A stretch of 64,000 nucleotides of DNA from Isoptericola cucumis (GCF_014635665.1 NZ_BMDG01000004.1:124001-188000); one strand, 5' to 3'; positions 9,074 through 19,551 are shown, counted from the stretch's first letter. Made by a program: numbers and translations. Notes: a model not told the origin generated them from the letters alone.

Positions 9074-10000
9074 TCACGAGACCGGCGCGGCGTCGGGCTC
9101 GACACCGAGCCGGGCACGCAGCGCGCCCGCAGGGACGACGGGCGGCGTGCCCCCGAACGCGGGGCAGACGTCCTGGTGCGCGCACCACGAGCACAGGCGG
9201 CCGGGACGTGGTTGCCAGTCGCCGGTGCGGGCCGCGGTCTCGATCGCTGACCACAGGGCGGTCACCTTGGCCTGGGTGGCCTCGAGCTCGCGCTGCTCGG
9301 GCTCGGCCCGCAGCACCTGCCCGTCGCCCAGGTACACCAGCTGCAGCATCTTGGGCACCACGCCCCGCTCACGCCAGATGACGAGGCCGTAGAAGCGCAT
9401 CTGGAACAGCGCCGACGCCTCGTACCCCCGCCGAGGGGACCGTCCCGTCTTGTAGTCGACGACGCGGATCGCCCCGTCGGGCGCGACGTCCAGGCGGTCG
9501 ACGACGCCGCGCAGCAGCGGCCCGCCGTCGAGCTGGGTGGAGACCTTCAGCTCCCGCGCCTCGGGTTCGAGGCGGTTGGGGTCCTCCAGCGTGAAGTACG
9601 TGCCCAGGAGGCGCCCGGCGCCGTCCAGCCAGGAGTCGAGGCCGACGTCCGCGGCGTCGCCTCCGGCGGTGAAGAGCTGCGCGTACCGCGGTTCGGCCTC
9701 GACGAGCCGCTCCCACTCGGCCGGCAGCAGCTCGAGCGCCGCCTCCCGCGTGCGCTCGCCCAGCGGCGCGTCGTACAGCCGCTCGAGGACGGCGTGCACC
9801 AGCGTGCCGCGCGAGGCCGCCGACGACGGCGGCTCCGGCAGGCGGTCCACGACCCGGAACCGGAACAGCAACGGGCACCGCATGAAGTCGCTCGCCCGCG
9901 AGGGCGACAGGGCCGGGACCCGCGCGGGCTCCGGCGTGCCGTCCGCGTCGACAGGGGCGACGGCGGTGGGCTCGGCGGTGGGCTCGGCGGTCGTCGTCAT
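9074..10000 (-). CDS. RecB/Cas4-like PD-(D/E)XK exonuclease
   Basis: A 308-residue nuclease of the PDDEXK_1/RecB family. Visible are LSPSRASDFMRCPLLFRFR, SRGTLVHAVLERLYD (conserved His), LLRGVVDRLDV (catalytic Asp), IRVVDYKTGRSP (Asp and Lys of the catalytic core) and, near the C-terminus, CSWCAHQDVCPAF. The N-terminal Cys in MRCPL together with the three late Cys residues matches the Fe-S cluster arrangement of Cas4/AddB-type nucleases. ATG 10000 follows TAGGGT (10013-10008) by 7 bases. There is no CRISPR array or cas gene nearby, so a general DNA-repair role is more likely. Confidence 0.9.
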   Translation of the reverse strand: MTTTAEPTAEPTAVAPVDADGTPEPARVPALSPSRASDFMRCPLLFRFRVVDRLPEPPSSAASRGTLVHAVLERLYDAPLGERTREAALELLPAEWERLVEAEPRYAQLFTAGGDAADVGLDSWLDGAGRLLGTYFTLEDPNRLEPEARELKVSTQLDGGPLLRGVVDRLDVAPDGAIRVVDYKTGRSPRRGYEASALFQMRFYGLVIWRERGVVPKMLQLVYLGDGQVLRAEPEQRELEATQAKVTALWSAIETAARTGDWQPRPGRLCSWCAHQDVCPAFGGTPPVVPAGALRARLGVEPDAAPVS

Positions 10001-10134
10001 GCGCGCCACCCTACGGTCGGCCGCCGACGGTCCTCGCCGGCGGTCCACAGCCCCGGCGAGCACCGCACCGACCGGCATGCTCGTCGGGCGGCGCGACCGG
10101 CGGCGTGACCGGCGGCAGGGCACCGCGCGGCGGA

Positions 10135-10140
10135 TAGCCT
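10135..10140 (+). promoter_or_regulatory. -10 hexamer TAGCCT of the M50 protease gene
   Basis: TAGCCT ends 6 bases before GTG 10147, with no Shine-Dalgarno sequence. It may be the first promoter of the trmI/proteasome gene cluster. Confidence 0.4.
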
Positions 10141-10146
10141 GGGGCG

Positions 10147-11265
10147 GTGACCTCACGCTCCTCCGGCTGGGTGGTCGGCCGCATCGCCGGCGCGCCCGTC
10201 CTCGTGACACCGTCCTGGTTCCTCGGCGCGGTCGTGCTGACCGTGGTGTTCGCGCCCACCGTCAGCCGCTTCGCGCCCGGGATGGCGACCACGGGGGTGC
10301 TGGTGGTCGCGTTCGCGTTCGTGCTGCTGCTCTTCGCGTCGGTCTTCCTGCACGAGGTCGCGCACGCCCTCGTCGCCCGCGCCCGCGGGCACGAGGTGAC
10401 CGAGCTCGCCGTCACGCTGTGGGGCGGGCACACGGCCTACACGGGGGCCGCTGCGCGCCCTCTGGACGGGGCGCTCGTCGCGGTGGTGGGGCCGCTGACC
10501 AACCTCGTGCTGGCCGTGGGGCTGTGGTTCGCCTTCGAGCTGCAGCCCGTGATGACCGTGCCCGCGATGCTCCTGTTCGCGGGGGCGTTCTCCAACGCGT
10601 TCGTGGGGATCTTCAACCTCCTGCCCGGGCTGCCGCTCGACGGCGGGCAGATCCTCGAGTCGATCGTGTGGGGGGCGACGGGGTCGCGCACGCGCGGCAC
10701 GGTCGCCGCGGGCTGGGTGGGGCGGGTCGTCGCGGTCGGGGTGGTGGCCTGGGCCCTGCTGTGGCCGCTGCGGGAGGGGCTGTCCCCGTCGTGGGTCACC
10801 GTGATGTGGTCGGCCCTCATCGGCGCGTTCCTGTGGGCCGGCGCGGGCGACGCGATCAAGGGCGCCAGGCGCCGCGACGAGCTGGGCCGGCTCACCGTCC
10901 GCGCGCTCGCCGTGCCGGCGATGACGGTCCCCGTGACGACCGTCGTCGCGGGGGTGTCGGCGGCAGCCTCGGCCCGGCCGGGTGCCGTCGTGGTCGTCGT
11001 CGACGCGGCGGGGGAGCCGGTGGGCTGGGTCGACCCGGCCGCCGCGGCGAGCGTGCCGCCCGAGGCCGCGGCGACGACGCCCGTCGATGCCGTGGTCGTG
11101 CCGTTCCCGCCCGGCTCCGGCGTGGAGGCCGACCTCGGCGGCCCCGACCTGCTGTCCCGGCTCGCGCGCACGTCCGCCGGGTCGCGGGTCGTGCCGGTCC
11201 TCGACGAGGGCCGCGTCTGGGGCGTGCTCGACGTCGCCCGCGTGGCGGCCGCCGTGCGCCGGTAG
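10147..11265 (+). CDS. M50 (site-2 protease) family membrane metalloprotease
   Basis: A 372-residue multi-spanning protein. The zinc motif HEVAH occupies residues 69-73 inside a membrane segment and the third ligand lies in FNLLPGLPLDGGQ (about residues 156-168), the two signatures of S2P-type intramembrane proteases. Four or more hydrophobic segments precede residue ~240. The C-terminal ~120 residues are soluble and resemble a worn CBS-domain pair (TVRALAVPAMTVPVTTVVAG, then VVPVLDEGRVWGVLDVARVAA), a known architecture in actinobacteria. It ends 11 bases before trmI. Substrate unknown. Confidence 0.88.
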   Translation: MTSRSSGWVVGRIAGAPVLVTPSWFLGAVVLTVVFAPTVSRFAPGMATTGVLVVAFAFVLLLFASVFLHEVAHALVARARGHEVTELAVTLWGGHTAYTGAAARPLDGALVAVVGPLTNLVLAVGLWFAFELQPVMTVPAMLLFAGAFSNAFVGIFNLLPGLPLDGGQILESIVWGATGSRTRGTVAAGWVGRVVAVGVVAWALLWPLREGLSPSWVTVMWSALIGAFLWAGAGDAIKGARRRDELGRLTVRALAVPAMTVPVTTVVAGVSAAASARPGAVVVVVDAAGEPVGWVDPAAAASVPPEAAATTPVDAVVVPFPPGSGVEADLGGPDLLSRLARTSAGSRVVPVLDEGRVWGVLDVARVAAAVRR

Positions 11266-11268
11266 ACT
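11263..11268 (+). promoter_or_regulatory. -10 hexamer TAGACT of trmI
   Basis: TAGACT overlaps the stop codon of the M50 gene and ends 8 bases before GTG 11277, so trmI may have its own leaderless transcript besides read-through. Confidence 0.35.
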
Positions 11269-11276
11269 CGCCCGTC

Positions 11277-12359
11277 GTGACTTCCGCCGACTCCGCCGAC
11301 CTGACGCCGACCCCGACGCCGGACTCGACGCCGGACCCGACACCGCTCCCGACGTCGGACCCGGCGCCCGACGCGCCCGCCGGCGCCACCGGCGCCGAGC
11401 TGCGGCGCGGGCCGCTGCGGGTGGGCGACAAGGTGCAGCTGACGGACCCCAAGGGCCGCCTGCACACGATCACGCTCAAGCCCGGCGGGACGTTCCACAC
11501 GCACAAGGGCTACTTCCGCCACGAGGACCTCATCGGCCACCCCGAGGGGTGGGTCGTGACGAACACGGCCGGGATCCAGTACCTCGCTCTGCGACCCCTG
11601 CTCAGCGACTACGTCCTGTCCATGCCCCGCGGTGCCGCCGTCGTGTACCCGAAGGACGCCGGGCAGATCGTGCAGATGGCGGACATCTTCCCCGGGGCGC
11701 GCGTGGTCGAGGCGGGCGTGGGCTCGGGCGCCCTGACGATGTCGCTCCTGCGCGCGGTGGGCGACGGCGGGCTGCTGCACTCCATCGAGCGGCGCGAGGA
11801 CTTCGCCGCGGTCGCCCGCGGGAACGTCGAGGCGTTCTTCGGCGGCGACCACCCCGCCTGGCGCCTGTCCGTGGGCGACCTGGCCGACGTGCTGCCGACG
11901 GTCGCCGAGCCGGGCAGCGTCGACCGCGTGGTCCTCGACATGCTCGCCCCCTGGGAGAACATCGACGCCGTGGCCGGGGCGCTCGCGCCCGGCGGCGTGC
12001 TCATCTGTTACGTGGCGACCGCCACCCAGCTCTCGCGGACCGCTGAGGACCTGCGCGCCGACGGCCGGTTCGCCGAGCCGACGGCGTGGGAGTCGATGGT
12101 GCGCGGCTGGCACCTCGAGGGGCTCGCCGTGCGACCCCAGCACCGCATGATCGGGCACACCGGGTTCCTCGTCACGGCGCGCCGGCTCGCCGACGGGGTC
12201 GCGCCGCCCGAGCGGACCCGCCGCCCGGCCAAGGGCTCCTACCCCGGGCCCGAGCAGGAGTGGTCGGAGTCCGACCTGGGCGAGCGGCCCGTCTCGGACA
12301 AGAAGGTCCGTCGCGCCCGCCGCGACGTCGGCCAGGACGGGACCGACGCAGGGGCCTGA
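11277..12359 (+). CDS. trmI: tRNA (adenine-58-N1)-methyltransferase
   Basis: A 360-residue SAM-dependent enzyme that methylates N1 of A58 in the tRNA T-loop. After a ~40-residue Thr/Pro/Asp-rich disordered leader, the N-terminal beta domain reads LRVGDKVQLTDPKGRLHTI. The Rossmann fold follows with GARVVEAGVGSGALTMSLL as the SAM-binding loop and VDRVVLDMLAPWENID as motif IV. The family hallmark HRMIGHTGFLV is near the C-terminus and the tail is basic. In many actinobacteria this gene sits directly before the proteasomal ATPase gene, as here. Confidence 0.94.
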   Translation: MTSADSADLTPTPTPDSTPDPTPLPTSDPAPDAPAGATGAELRRGPLRVGDKVQLTDPKGRLHTITLKPGGTFHTHKGYFRHEDLIGHPEGWVVTNTAGIQYLALRPLLSDYVLSMPRGAAVVYPKDAGQIVQMADIFPGARVVEAGVGSGALTMSLLRAVGDGGLLHSIERREDFAAVARGNVEAFFGGDHPAWRLSVGDLADVLPTVAEPGSVDRVVLDMLAPWENIDAVAGALAPGGVLICYVATATQLSRTAEDLRADGRFAEPTAWESMVRGWHLEGLAVRPQHRMIGHTGFLVTARRLADGVAPPERTRRPAKGSYPGPEQEWSESDLGERPVSDKKVRRARRDVGQDGTDAGA

Positions 12360-12470
12360 CGGGGTCGCTGGCCCGGCGACGGAGGTCGCGGACAGGTCAC
12401 CGTCGTGTGTCGAGGTGGTGAAAGACGACCGCTCCGTGAAATGAACCCCGCCGGTGTCGGCGTTCGTGTC

Positions 12471-12476
12471 TAGGGT
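12471..12476 (+). promoter_or_regulatory. -10 hexamer TAGGGT upstream of arc
   Basis: TAGGGT lies 67 bases before the arc ATG. Unlike its leaderless neighbours, arc also has a purine-rich site (GAGAGGGGA, about 12532-12540), so a leadered mRNA starting near 12483 is likely. No convincing -35 box. Confidence 0.35.
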
Positions 12477-12543
12477 GCTGTATCTCGGGGGCGCCTTCCC
12501 GCCCGGGGAGGCTGGCCACCCCGGCCGCACGAGAGGGGACGCG

Positions 12544-14211
12544 ATGACCGACGACGCTGCTCGCCAGGAGTACCGCCCGGAGCCCACCACGACGCCTTCC
12601 GCACCGAGCCGGGACGCCCAGCTCGCGCTCCTCTCGGCGAAGAACGAGCGGCTCGCGGAGGCGCTGCGCGCCGCCCGCGACCAGATCGTCGAGCTGAAGC
12701 GCCAGATCGACGACCTCGCGAAGCCGCCGGGCACCTACGCGACCTTCCTCGGGGTGCACGACGACGGCACGGTCGACATCTCGTCGGCCGGGCGCAAGAT
12801 GCACGTGCAGGCGAGCCCGGGGCTCGATGCGCACGACCTGCGCCCCGGCCAGGAGGTCAAGCTCAACGAGGCCATGACGGTCGTCTCCGCCGGCGGCTAC
12901 GAGCGCACCGGCGAGCTGGTGACGGTCAAGGAGGTCCTCGACTCCGAGCGGGTGCTCGTCGTGGGCCGTGCCGACGAGGAGCGGGTCGTCCGGCTGGCCG
13001 GGTCCGTGTCGGGGACGTCGCTGCGGGTCGGCGACGCGCTGACCGTGGACGTGCGCAGCGGCTTCGTGTTCGAGGTCGTGCCCAAGTCCGAGGTCGAGGA
13101 GCTGGTGCTCGAGGAGGTCCCCGACATCGCGTACGAGGACATCGGCGGGCTGGGGCCGCAGATCGAGCAGATCCGCGACGCCGTCGAGCTGCCCTTCTCG
13201 CACCCGGACCTGTTCCGCGAGCACGGGCTGCGCCCGCCGAAGGGCGTGCTGCTGTACGGCCCGCCCGGTTGCGGCAAGACGCTGATCGCGAAGGCGGTGG
13301 CGAGCTCGCTGGCGGCCACGGTGGCGGCGGCCCGGGGCGGCGACCCGACGGCGAAGAGCTACTTCCTCAACGTCAAGGGCCCGGAGCTGCTCAACAAGTA
13401 CGTGGGCGAGACCGAGCGGCACATCCGGCTGATCTTCGCCCGCGCCCGCGAGAAGGCGTCGCAGGGCATGCCCGTCGTCGTGTTCTTCGACGAGATGGAG
13501 TCGCTGTTCCGCACCCGCGGCACCGGCCTCTCGTCCGACGTCGAGACGACCATCGTGCCGCAGCTGCTGGCCGAGATCGACGGCGTCGAGCGCCTCGACA
13601 ACGTCATCGTCATCGGCGCGTCGAACCGCGAGGACATGATCGACCCCGCGATCCTGCGCCCGGGCCGTCTCGACGTGAAGATCAAGATCGAGCGGCCGGA
13701 CGCCGAGGGCGCCACGGAGATCTTCGGCAAGTACCTCACGCCCGACCTGCCCATCCACCCCGACGACCTCGCCGAGCACGGCCAGGACCGCTCCGCGGCG
13801 GTCGAGGCCATGATCCGCAGCGTCGTGGAGCGCATGTACGCCGAGGACGAGGAGAACCAGTTCCTCGAGGTGACCTACGCGTCGGGGGACAAGGAGACGC
13901 TGTACTTCAAGGACTTCAACTCCGGCGCGATGATCCAGAACGTCGTCGACCGGGCCAAGAAGACCGCGATCAAGGACTTCCTGTCCACGCAGCAGCGCGG
14001 GATCCGCGTCGAGCACCTGCTGAGCGCGTGCGTCGACGAGTTCAAGGAGAACGAGGACCTGCCCAACACGACCAACCCGGACGACTGGGCGCGCATCAGC
14101 GGCAAGAAGGGCGAGCGCATCGTCTTCATCCGCACGATCGTGCAGAAGAAGGGCGGGGACGGGGCGCCGCGCACCATCGACACGGTGACCAGCACGGGCC
14201 AGTACCTCTGA
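12544..14211 (+). CDS. arc: Proteasome-associated AAA ATPase (ARC/Mpa)
   Basis: A 555-residue hexameric unfoldase that binds pupylated proteins and feeds them to the 20S core. Residues ~24-60 form the Pup-binding coiled coil. Two OB-fold segments follow ([17 protein letters not shown] and a second near 150-190). The AAA module has Walker A GPPGCGKT and Walker [11 protein letters not shown]. The protein ends in GQYL, the C-terminal tail that docks into the alpha-ring pockets. The ATG at 12544 has a good ribosome binding site and gives the usual family N-terminus. It heads the dop-pup-prcBA-pafA cluster. Confidence 0.97.
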   Translation: MTDDAARQEYRPEPTTTPSAPSRDAQLALLSAKNERLAEALRAARDQIVELKRQIDDLAKPPGTYATFLGVHDDGTVDISSAGRKMHVQASPGLDAHDLRPGQEVKLNEAMTVVSAGGYERTGELVTVKEVLDSERVLVVGRADEERVVRLAGSVSGTSLRVGDALTVDVRSGFVFEVVPKSEVEELVLEEVPDIAYEDIGGLGPQIEQIRDAVELPFSHPDLFREHGLRPPKGVLLYGPPGCGKTLIAKAVASSLAATVAAARGGDPTAKSYFLNVKGPELLNKYVGETERHIRLIFARAREKASQGMPVVVFFDEMESLFRTRGTGLSSDVETTIVPQLLAEIDGVERLDNVIVIGASNREDMIDPAILRPGRLDVKIKIERPDAEGATEIFGKYLTPDLPIHPDDLAEHGQDRSAAVEAMIRSVVERMYAEDEENQFLEVTYASGDKETLYFKDFNSGAMIQNVVDRAKKTAIKDFLSTQQRGIRVEHLLSACVDEFKENEDLPNTTNPDDWARISGKKGERIVFIRTIVQKKGGDGAPRTIDTVTSTGQYL

Positions 14212-14270
14212 TCCTGCAGACCGGCGGCGGTCTCGGGCCTACCGGCGTCCGGGGCCGCCGCCGGGCGACC

Positions 14271-14276
14271 TAGGGT
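14271..14276 (+). promoter_or_regulatory. -10 hexamer TAGGGT of dop
   Basis: TAGGGT ends 6 bases before GTG 14283, with no ribosome binding site; leaderless start inferred within the proteasome cluster. Confidence 0.45.
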
Positions 14277-14282
14277 GGTGAC

Positions 14283-16019
14283 GTGAGCGTTCGTCGTGTG
14301 ATGGGAATCGAGACCGAGTACGGCGTGCTGGCGCCGGGGCGGCCCCTGGCCAACCCCATGCTCATGAGCTCGCAGGTGGTGACGACGTACCGGGCCCTCG
14401 TCCCGCGCCCGGGGGCCCGGCCGCCGGCGCGGTGGGACTACGACGACGAGGACCCCCTGCAGGACGCCCGCGGCTTCCACCTGCAGCGGGCGTCGGCGCA
14501 CCCGTCGCTCCTCACCGACGACCCCGCCCGCCCGGCGCCGTCGGGCCCGACGGCGGGCGGCGTGGCGGGCGAGGGCGCGGCCGTGCCGGCGTCGGCGTCG
14601 GTGGCCGCGGCGGCGACGGGCGGCCGGGGACGGCGCGGCGACGCGCGGACGGGCGAGCCGCAGGAGGTCGAGCGGCCCTCGGCGGAGGACTACGACGACC
14701 CGAGCGCGGCGAACTGCATCCTCACCAACGGCGCCCGGCTGTACGTCGACCACGCCCACCCGGAGTACTCCTCGCCGGAGGTGACGGGACCGCTGGACGG
14801 CGTGCTGTGGGACGTGGCGGGCGAGCGCGTGATGCTCGCGGCCGTGCGGTCGATGGCGCAGGTCCCGGGCGGCGAGGTCGTCCTGTACAAGAACAACGTC
14901 GACGGCAAGGGCGCCAGCTACGGCACGCACGAGAACTACCTCGTGGACCGGGGGCTGCCGTTCGGCACCCTGGTCGAGGTGCTCACGCCCTTCCTGGTGA
15001 CGCGGCAGGTCTTCGCGGGCTCGGGTCGCGTGGGGATCGGGCCGACCGGCGCCGAGGCCGGGTACCAGCTCTCCCAGCGCGCGGACTACATCGAGGCCGA
15101 GGTCGGGCTCGAGACGACGCTGCGTCGCCCGATCGTCAACACCCGCGACGAGCCGCACGCCGACCGCGCGCGCTGGCGGCGGCTGCACCTCATCATGGGC
15201 GACGCCAACCTGTTCGAGGTCGCCACGTATCTCAAGCTCGGCACGACGTCGCTGGTGCTCTGGGTGGCGGAGCACCTGGACGAGCTGGCGGCGGCGGGGG
15301 TGCCGGCGCGCGAGGAGATCGCGGCGCTGCGCCTGGCCGACCCGGTGGCCGACGTGCAGCGGGTCTCGCGCGACCTCGACCTCACCGCGACGCTGGAGCT
15401 GGCGGACGGGCGGCGGCTCACGGCCCTGGAGGTCCAGCAGGCCTACGTCGACCTGGTGGAGCGGTCCCTGGCGGCGCTGGGAGGGGCCGCGGGCGGCGGG
15501 CCCGACGCCGAGACCGCCGCGGTCGTCGAGCGGTGGCGCTCGGTGGTGCACCGGCTCGCGACCGACCCGGCGTCCTGCCTGCGCGAGGTGGAGTGGGTCG
15601 CCAAGCGTCGCGTCCTGGAGGGGCTGCGGTCGCGCGACGGCCTGGACTGGGACCACCCGCGGCTGCGGGCGCTGGACCTGCAGTGGTCGGACGTGCGCCC
15701 CGAGCGGGGCATCTACCACCGCCTGGTCGCGTCGGGCGCGGTGGAGCGGCTGGTGGACGACGAGAGCGTCGCCGACGCGGTGCACCACCCGCCGACGGAC
15801 ACCCGCGCGTGGTTCCGCGGGGAGGTGATGGCCCGCTATCCGGACGAGGTGTCGGCCGCGAGCTGGGACTCCGTCATCTTCGACGTCGACGGCGCGCCCG
15901 CGCTGCAGCGCGTGCCCATGCTCGACCCGACGCGCGGGACGCGACGCCACATCGGGTCGCTGCTGGACGCGAGCGCCGACGCCGCGGCCCTGCTCAAGGG
16001 TCTGCGGGGCGAGGGATGA
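14283..16019 (+). CDS. dop: Pup deamidase/depupylase
   Basis: A 578-residue member of the carboxylate-amine ligase fold. It deamidates the C-terminal Gln of Pup to Glu and also removes Pup from substrates. The ATP-site signature MGIETEYGVLAPG is at the N-terminus. Further conserved segments are ILTNGARLYVDHAHPEYSSPE, YKNNVDGKGASYGTHENYL and NTRDEPHA. It is longer than the usual ~500 residues because of a Gly/Ala/Arg-rich insertion at about residues 80-135, in the region of the Dop-specific loop. The GTG at 14283 fits both the motif position and the upstream hexamer. pup follows after 156 bases. Confidence 0.95.
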   Translation: MSVRRVMGIETEYGVLAPGRPLANPMLMSSQVVTTYRALVPRPGARPPARWDYDDEDPLQDARGFHLQRASAHPSLLTDDPARPAPSGPTAGGVAGEGAAVPASASVAAAATGGRGRRGDARTGEPQEVERPSAEDYDDPSAANCILTNGARLYVDHAHPEYSSPEVTGPLDGVLWDVAGERVMLAAVRSMAQVPGGEVVLYKNNVDGKGASYGTHENYLVDRGLPFGTLVEVLTPFLVTRQVFAGSGRVGIGPTGAEAGYQLSQRADYIEAEVGLETTLRRPIVNTRDEPHADRARWRRLHLIMGDANLFEVATYLKLGTTSLVLWVAEHLDELAAAGVPAREEIAALRLADPVADVQRVSRDLDLTATLELADGRRLTALEVQQAYVDLVERSLAALGGAAGGGPDAETAAVVERWRSVVHRLATDPASCLREVEWVAKRRVLEGLRSRDGLDWDHPRLRALDLQWSDVRPERGIYHRLVASGAVERLVDDESVADAVHHPPTDTRAWFRGEVMARYPDEVSAASWDSVIFDVDGAPALQRVPMLDPTRGTRRHIGSLLDASADAAALLKGLRGEG

Positions 16020-16175
16020 GACGCGTCGCCGGGGCAGGCGTTCAGCCGTGGGCGCACACGGCCCCACGCGACGGCTCAGATGGCGCACGATGTCGTCACC
16101 AGCGCATAGGCTCTTGAGCGCGAGACCCCTCGGAGGCTCCCCCGGAGGCTCCGCAGCAGAAGAAGGAGGCGGACC

Positions 16176-16373
16176 ATGGCCGGTCAGGAACGGATCAACC
16201 CGCAGCACGAGGACCGCACGCCCGACGACGACGCGGACGTCCCGGCTCCCGCCGCGCCGCAGGCCGCCGAGCGGGACGCGGAGGTCGACGCGTTCCTCGA
16301 GGAGATCGACGAGGTCCTCGAGACCAACGCGGAGTCGTTCGTCCGGGGCTTCGTCCAGAAGGGCGGTCAGTGA
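16176..16373 (+). CDS. pup: Prokaryotic ubiquitin-like protein Pup
   Basis: A 65-residue disordered protein modifier. It has the hallmark C-terminal half VDAFLEEIDEVLETNAESF followed by VRGFVQKGGQ, ending in Gly-Gly-Gln. The terminal Gln must be deamidated by Dop before PafA ligates Pup to lysines of target proteins. The central helix binds the coiled coil of the ATPase. The start has a strong ribosome binding site (AGAAGGAGG, about 16159-16167). prcB begins 6 bases after the stop, so the two are cotranscribed. Confidence 0.97.
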   Translation: MAGQERINPQHEDRTPDDDADVPAPAAPQAAERDAEVDAFLEEIDEVLETNAESFVRGFVQKGGQ

Positions 16374-16379
16374 GGCTTC

Positions 16380-17369
16380 ATGACGCACCCCGCTGACACC
16401 TCGGGCCGGCTCCCGGACGCGTTCCTGCGGCCCGGGTCGTCGTCCTTCGTGGACTTCCTCGCCGAGCACTCGCCCGACCTCCTGCCCGGCCGGCGGCCGG
16501 CGGCCGGGGGCGCGGCGGGCGGCCCCGACGGCCTCTCGCCGCACGCCACGACCATCGTCGCGCTCACCTTCGGCAGCGACGACCCCGAGGGTGCCGGGGG
16601 GCGCGGCGTCGTCATGGCGGGCGACCGCCGCGCGACCATGGGCAACATGATCGCCAGCCGCGAGATGGAGAAGGTCTTCGCGGCCGACGCCTACTCGGTG
16701 GTGGGCATCGCGGGCTCGGCGGGCGTCGCGGTCGAGCTCGTGCGCCTGTTCCAGCTCGAGCTCGAGCACTACGAGAAGATCGAGGGCTCGCTGCTGTCCC
16801 TGGACGGCAAGGCGAACCGGCTGGCGACGATGATCCGCGGCAACCTGCCCCTGGCGATGCAGGGGCTGGCGGTCGTGCCGCTGTTCGCCGGGTACGACCT
16901 GGACCGCGGCACCGGCCGCCTGTTCAGCTACGACGTCACCGGCGGTCGCTACGAGGAGCACGACCACCACACGGTCGGGTCGGGCTCCGTCTTCGCGCGC
17001 GGGGCGATGAAGAAGCTGTGGCGCCCGGGCATGGGCGCCGACGAGGCGGTGGCTGTCGCCGTGGAGGCCCTCTATGACGCCGCCGACGACGACAGCGCCA
17101 CGGGCGGCCCGGACACGGTGCGTCAGCTGTGGCCGGTCGTGACGACCGTGACGTCGGAGGGCGTGCGGCACGTGTCCGACGACGAGCTGGCCTCGGTCGC
17201 CGAACGGATCATCACGGAACGGCGCGCCGCGCACGTGGCCGCCCACGGGAACCGCCCGGCGGGCCGGCGCGACCCCTCGGTCGCGCCGGAGGCAGGCGGG
17301 CGACCTGGTGGGCAGGCCGGTGAGCAGCCCGGCGAGCAGCCCGGCGAGCAGGGAGGTGCGCGCGCATGA
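16380..17369 (+). CDS. prcB: 20S proteasome beta subunit
   Basis: A 329-residue precursor of the catalytic subunit. The propeptide of about 56 residues ends in SPHA before TTIVAL, and Thr 57 becomes the N-terminal nucleophile after self-cleavage. Other conserved parts are [14 protein letters not shown] (Asp and Arg), the Lys equivalent in [20 protein letters not shown], and [13 protein letters not shown]. The C-terminus carries a low-complexity Gly/Glu/Gln/Pro tail ([11 protein letters not shown]), coded by 12-bp repeats, that is not part of the fold. It overlaps prcA by four bases (ATGA). Confidence 0.95.
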   Translation: MTHPADTSGRLPDAFLRPGSSSFVDFLAEHSPDLLPGRRPAAGGAAGGPDGLSPHATTIVALTFGSDDPEGAGGRGVVMAGDRRATMGNMIASREMEKVFAADAYSVVGIAGSAGVAVELVRLFQLELEHYEKIEGSLLSLDGKANRLATMIRGNLPLAMQGLAVVPLFAGYDLDRGTGRLFSYDVTGGRYEEHDHHTVGSGSVFARGAMKKLWRPGMGADEAVAVAVEALYDAADDDSATGGPDTVRQLWPVVTTVTSEGVRHVSDDELASVAERIITERRAAHVAAHGNRPAGRRDPSVAPEAGGRPGGQAGEQPGEQPGEQGGARA

Positions 17370-18088
17370 CGATGCCGTTCTACGTCTCGCCCGAGCAGCT
17401 GATGAAGGACCGGGCGGACTTCGCGCGCAAGGGCATCGCCCGCGGCCGGTCGGTGGTGGTGCTCGCCTACGACGGCGGGATCCTCTTCGCCACGGAGAAT
17501 CCCTCGCGCGCGCTGCACAAGATCTCCGAGATCTACGACCGCATCGCGTTCGCGGCCGTGGGGAAGTACAACGAGTTCGAGAACCTCCGGGTCGCGGGCG
17601 TGCGCTACGCGGACCTGCGCGGCTACTCCTACGACCGGACCGACGTCACGGCGCGCGGGCTGGCCAACGCCTACGCGCAGACGCTGGGCACCGTGTTCAC
17701 CACCGAGTCCAAGCCGCTCGAGGTCGAGCTGGTCGTGGCGGAGGTGGGGGACACCCCGGCCGCCGACCAGGTGTACCGCCTGTCGTACGACGGATCGGTG
17801 GCCGACGAGCGCGGCTACGTCGTGATGGGCGGCCAGGCGGAGCAGCTGGGCGCGCGGCTCGGCGACGACTGGCACGAGGGGATGACGCTGGCCGACGTGC
17901 TGCGGCTCGCGGTGCGCACCCTGGGGGCCGTGGGCACGGACGGGACGCTGGCCACGGCGGGCTCCGAGCGCGAGATCGCGCCGGCCGGGCTCGAGGTCGC
18001 CGTCCTGGAACGGGACCGCCCGAGGCGCGCGTTCCGCCGGTTGACCGGTGCGGGTCTCGCCGGGCTGCTCGAGCAGCCCGGCGACTGA
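17366..18088 (+). CDS. prcA: 20S proteasome alpha subunit
   Basis: A 240-residue subunit forming the outer rings of the 20S core, where it gates the chamber and docks the ATPase. The N-terminus [21 protein letters not shown] is the typical gate segment, followed by [21 protein letters not shown] and [20 protein letters not shown]. It has no N-terminal Thr and is not catalytic. The ATG overlaps the prcB stop (ATGA), so translation is coupled and subunits are made in equal amounts. The C-terminus has a short basic stretch before LLEQPGD. Confidence 0.96.
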   Translation: MTMPFYVSPEQLMKDRADFARKGIARGRSVVVLAYDGGILFATENPSRALHKISEIYDRIAFAAVGKYNEFENLRVAGVRYADLRGYSYDRTDVTARGLANAYAQTLGTVFTTESKPLEVELVVAEVGDTPAADQVYRLSYDGSVADERGYVVMGGQAEQLGARLGDDWHEGMTLADVLRLAVRTLGAVGTDGTLATAGSEREIAPAGLEVAVLERDRPRRAFRRLTGAGLAGLLEQPGD

Positions 18089-18116
18089 GGCGGGGCCGAG
18101 GCGAAGGAGGACGGAC

Positions 18117-19478
18117 GTGGACCGCAGGATCTTCGGTCTGGAGACCGAGTACGGCGTCACGTGCGCGGCGGACGACGGGCGCGGGCTGTCCGCGGACGAG
18201 GTCGCGCGCTACCTCTTCCGCAAGGTGGTGGCGTGGGGACGGTCGTCGAACGTCTTCCTGCGCAACGGCTCGAGGCTGTACCTCGACGTCGGCTCCCACC
18301 CGGAGTACGCGACGGCCGAGTGCGACGACGTGCACCAGCTCGTGGCGTACGACCGCGGGGGCGAGCGCATCCTCGAAGGGCTCGTCGCCGACGCCCAGGA
18401 GCGCCTCGAGCACGAGGGCCTCGCGGGCAAGGTGCACCTGTTCAAGAACAACACCGACTCGGCCGGCAACTCCTACGGGTGCCACGAGAACTACCTCGTG
18501 CGGCGGCAGGGCGACTTCTCCCGCCTGTCCGAGGTCCTCGTGCCGTTCCTCATCACGCGCCAGGTGCTCACCGGCGCCGGCAAGGTGCTCGCGACCCCCC
18601 GCGGCGCGGTCTACTGCCTGTCGCAGCGTGCGGACCACATCTGGGAGGCCGTCTCGAGCGCCACGACGCGGTCGCGCCCCATCATCAACACGCGTGACGA
18701 GCCGCACGCCGACGCCGAGAGCTACCGCCGCCTGCACGTCATCGTGGGGGACTCGTCGATGGCCGAGCCGACGACGATGCTCAAGGTCGGGGCGACCGAC
18801 CTGGTGCTGCGCCTCGTCGAGGCCGGCGTCCCGATGCGCGACCTGACGCTCGAGAACCCCATCCGGGCGATCCGGGAGATCAGCCACGACTCGTCGGGGC
18901 TGCACCCCGTCCAGCTGGCGAACGGCCGGACGGCGACGGCCGTGGACATCCAGTGGGAGTACTTCAACCGCGTGCGCGAGCACGTGGACGCGCACGTCGA
19001 GGTGACGCCGGTCGTCAAGCAGGTGCTCGACCTGTGGGAGCGCGGCCTGCGGGCCGTCGAGTCGGGCGACCTGTCGCTGGTCGACCGGGAGCTCGACTGG
19101 GTGATCAAGCTGCGGCTCATCGAGCGGTACCGGGCGAAGCACGGCCTGGAGCTCGACGACCCCCGTATCGCCCGCCTCGACCTCGCCTACCACGACATCT
19201 CCCGCACGGAGGGCCTGTACAACCTGCTCGCGGCGCGGGGCATGGTGGAGCGGGTGGTCACCGACCTCGAGGTCTTCGAGTCGACGGCCGTGCCCCCGCC
19301 GACCACGCGGGCCAAGCTGCGCGGCGACTTCGTGCGCGCCGCCCAGGAGGCGCGGCGCGACTACACGGTGGACTGGGTGCACCTGAAGCTGAACGACCAG
19401 GCGCAGCGGACCGTGCTGTGCAAGGACCCGTTCCGCAGCGTCGACGAGCGGGTGGACCGGCTGATCGAGTCGATGTAG
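18117..19478 (+). CDS. pafA: Pup-protein ligase
   Basis: A 453-residue glutamine-synthetase-like ligase that uses ATP to join the C-terminal Glu of Pup to substrate lysines. The N-terminal signature is [14 protein letters not shown]. The paralogous motifs seen in Dop recur: [39 protein letters not shown] and NTRDEPHAD. The Dop-specific loop is absent and the length fits PafA. GTG 18117 has a strong ribosome binding site (GAAGGAGG, 18102-18109). It closes the Pup-proteasome set. Confidence 0.96.
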   Translation: MDRRIFGLETEYGVTCAADDGRGLSADEVARYLFRKVVAWGRSSNVFLRNGSRLYLDVGSHPEYATAECDDVHQLVAYDRGGERILEGLVADAQERLEHEGLAGKVHLFKNNTDSAGNSYGCHENYLVRRQGDFSRLSEVLVPFLITRQVLTGAGKVLATPRGAVYCLSQRADHIWEAVSSATTRSRPIINTRDEPHADAESYRRLHVIVGDSSMAEPTTMLKVGATDLVLRLVEAGVPMRDLTLENPIRAIREISHDSSGLHPVQLANGRTATAVDIQWEYFNRVREHVDAHVEVTPVVKQVLDLWERGLRAVESGDLSLVDRELDWVIKLRLIERYRAKHGLELDDPRIARLDLAYHDISRTEGLYNLLAARGMVERVVTDLEVFESTAVPPPTTRAKLRGDFVRAAQEARRDYTVDWVHLKLNDQAQRTVLCKDPFRSVDERVDRLIESM

Positions 19479-19545
19479 GGGGACGCGACCCGCTCTGTGG
19501 GCGCGGTCCGGGTGGACGGAGATCTCTCTCGTCGCTGGGGCGTGG

Positions 19546-19551
19546 CAGGAT
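19546..19551 (+). promoter_or_regulatory. -10-like hexamer CAGGAT of the FKBP gene
   Basis: CAGGAT ends 6 bases before GTG 19558; spacing fits a leaderless start although the first base departs from TANNNT. Confidence 0.3.
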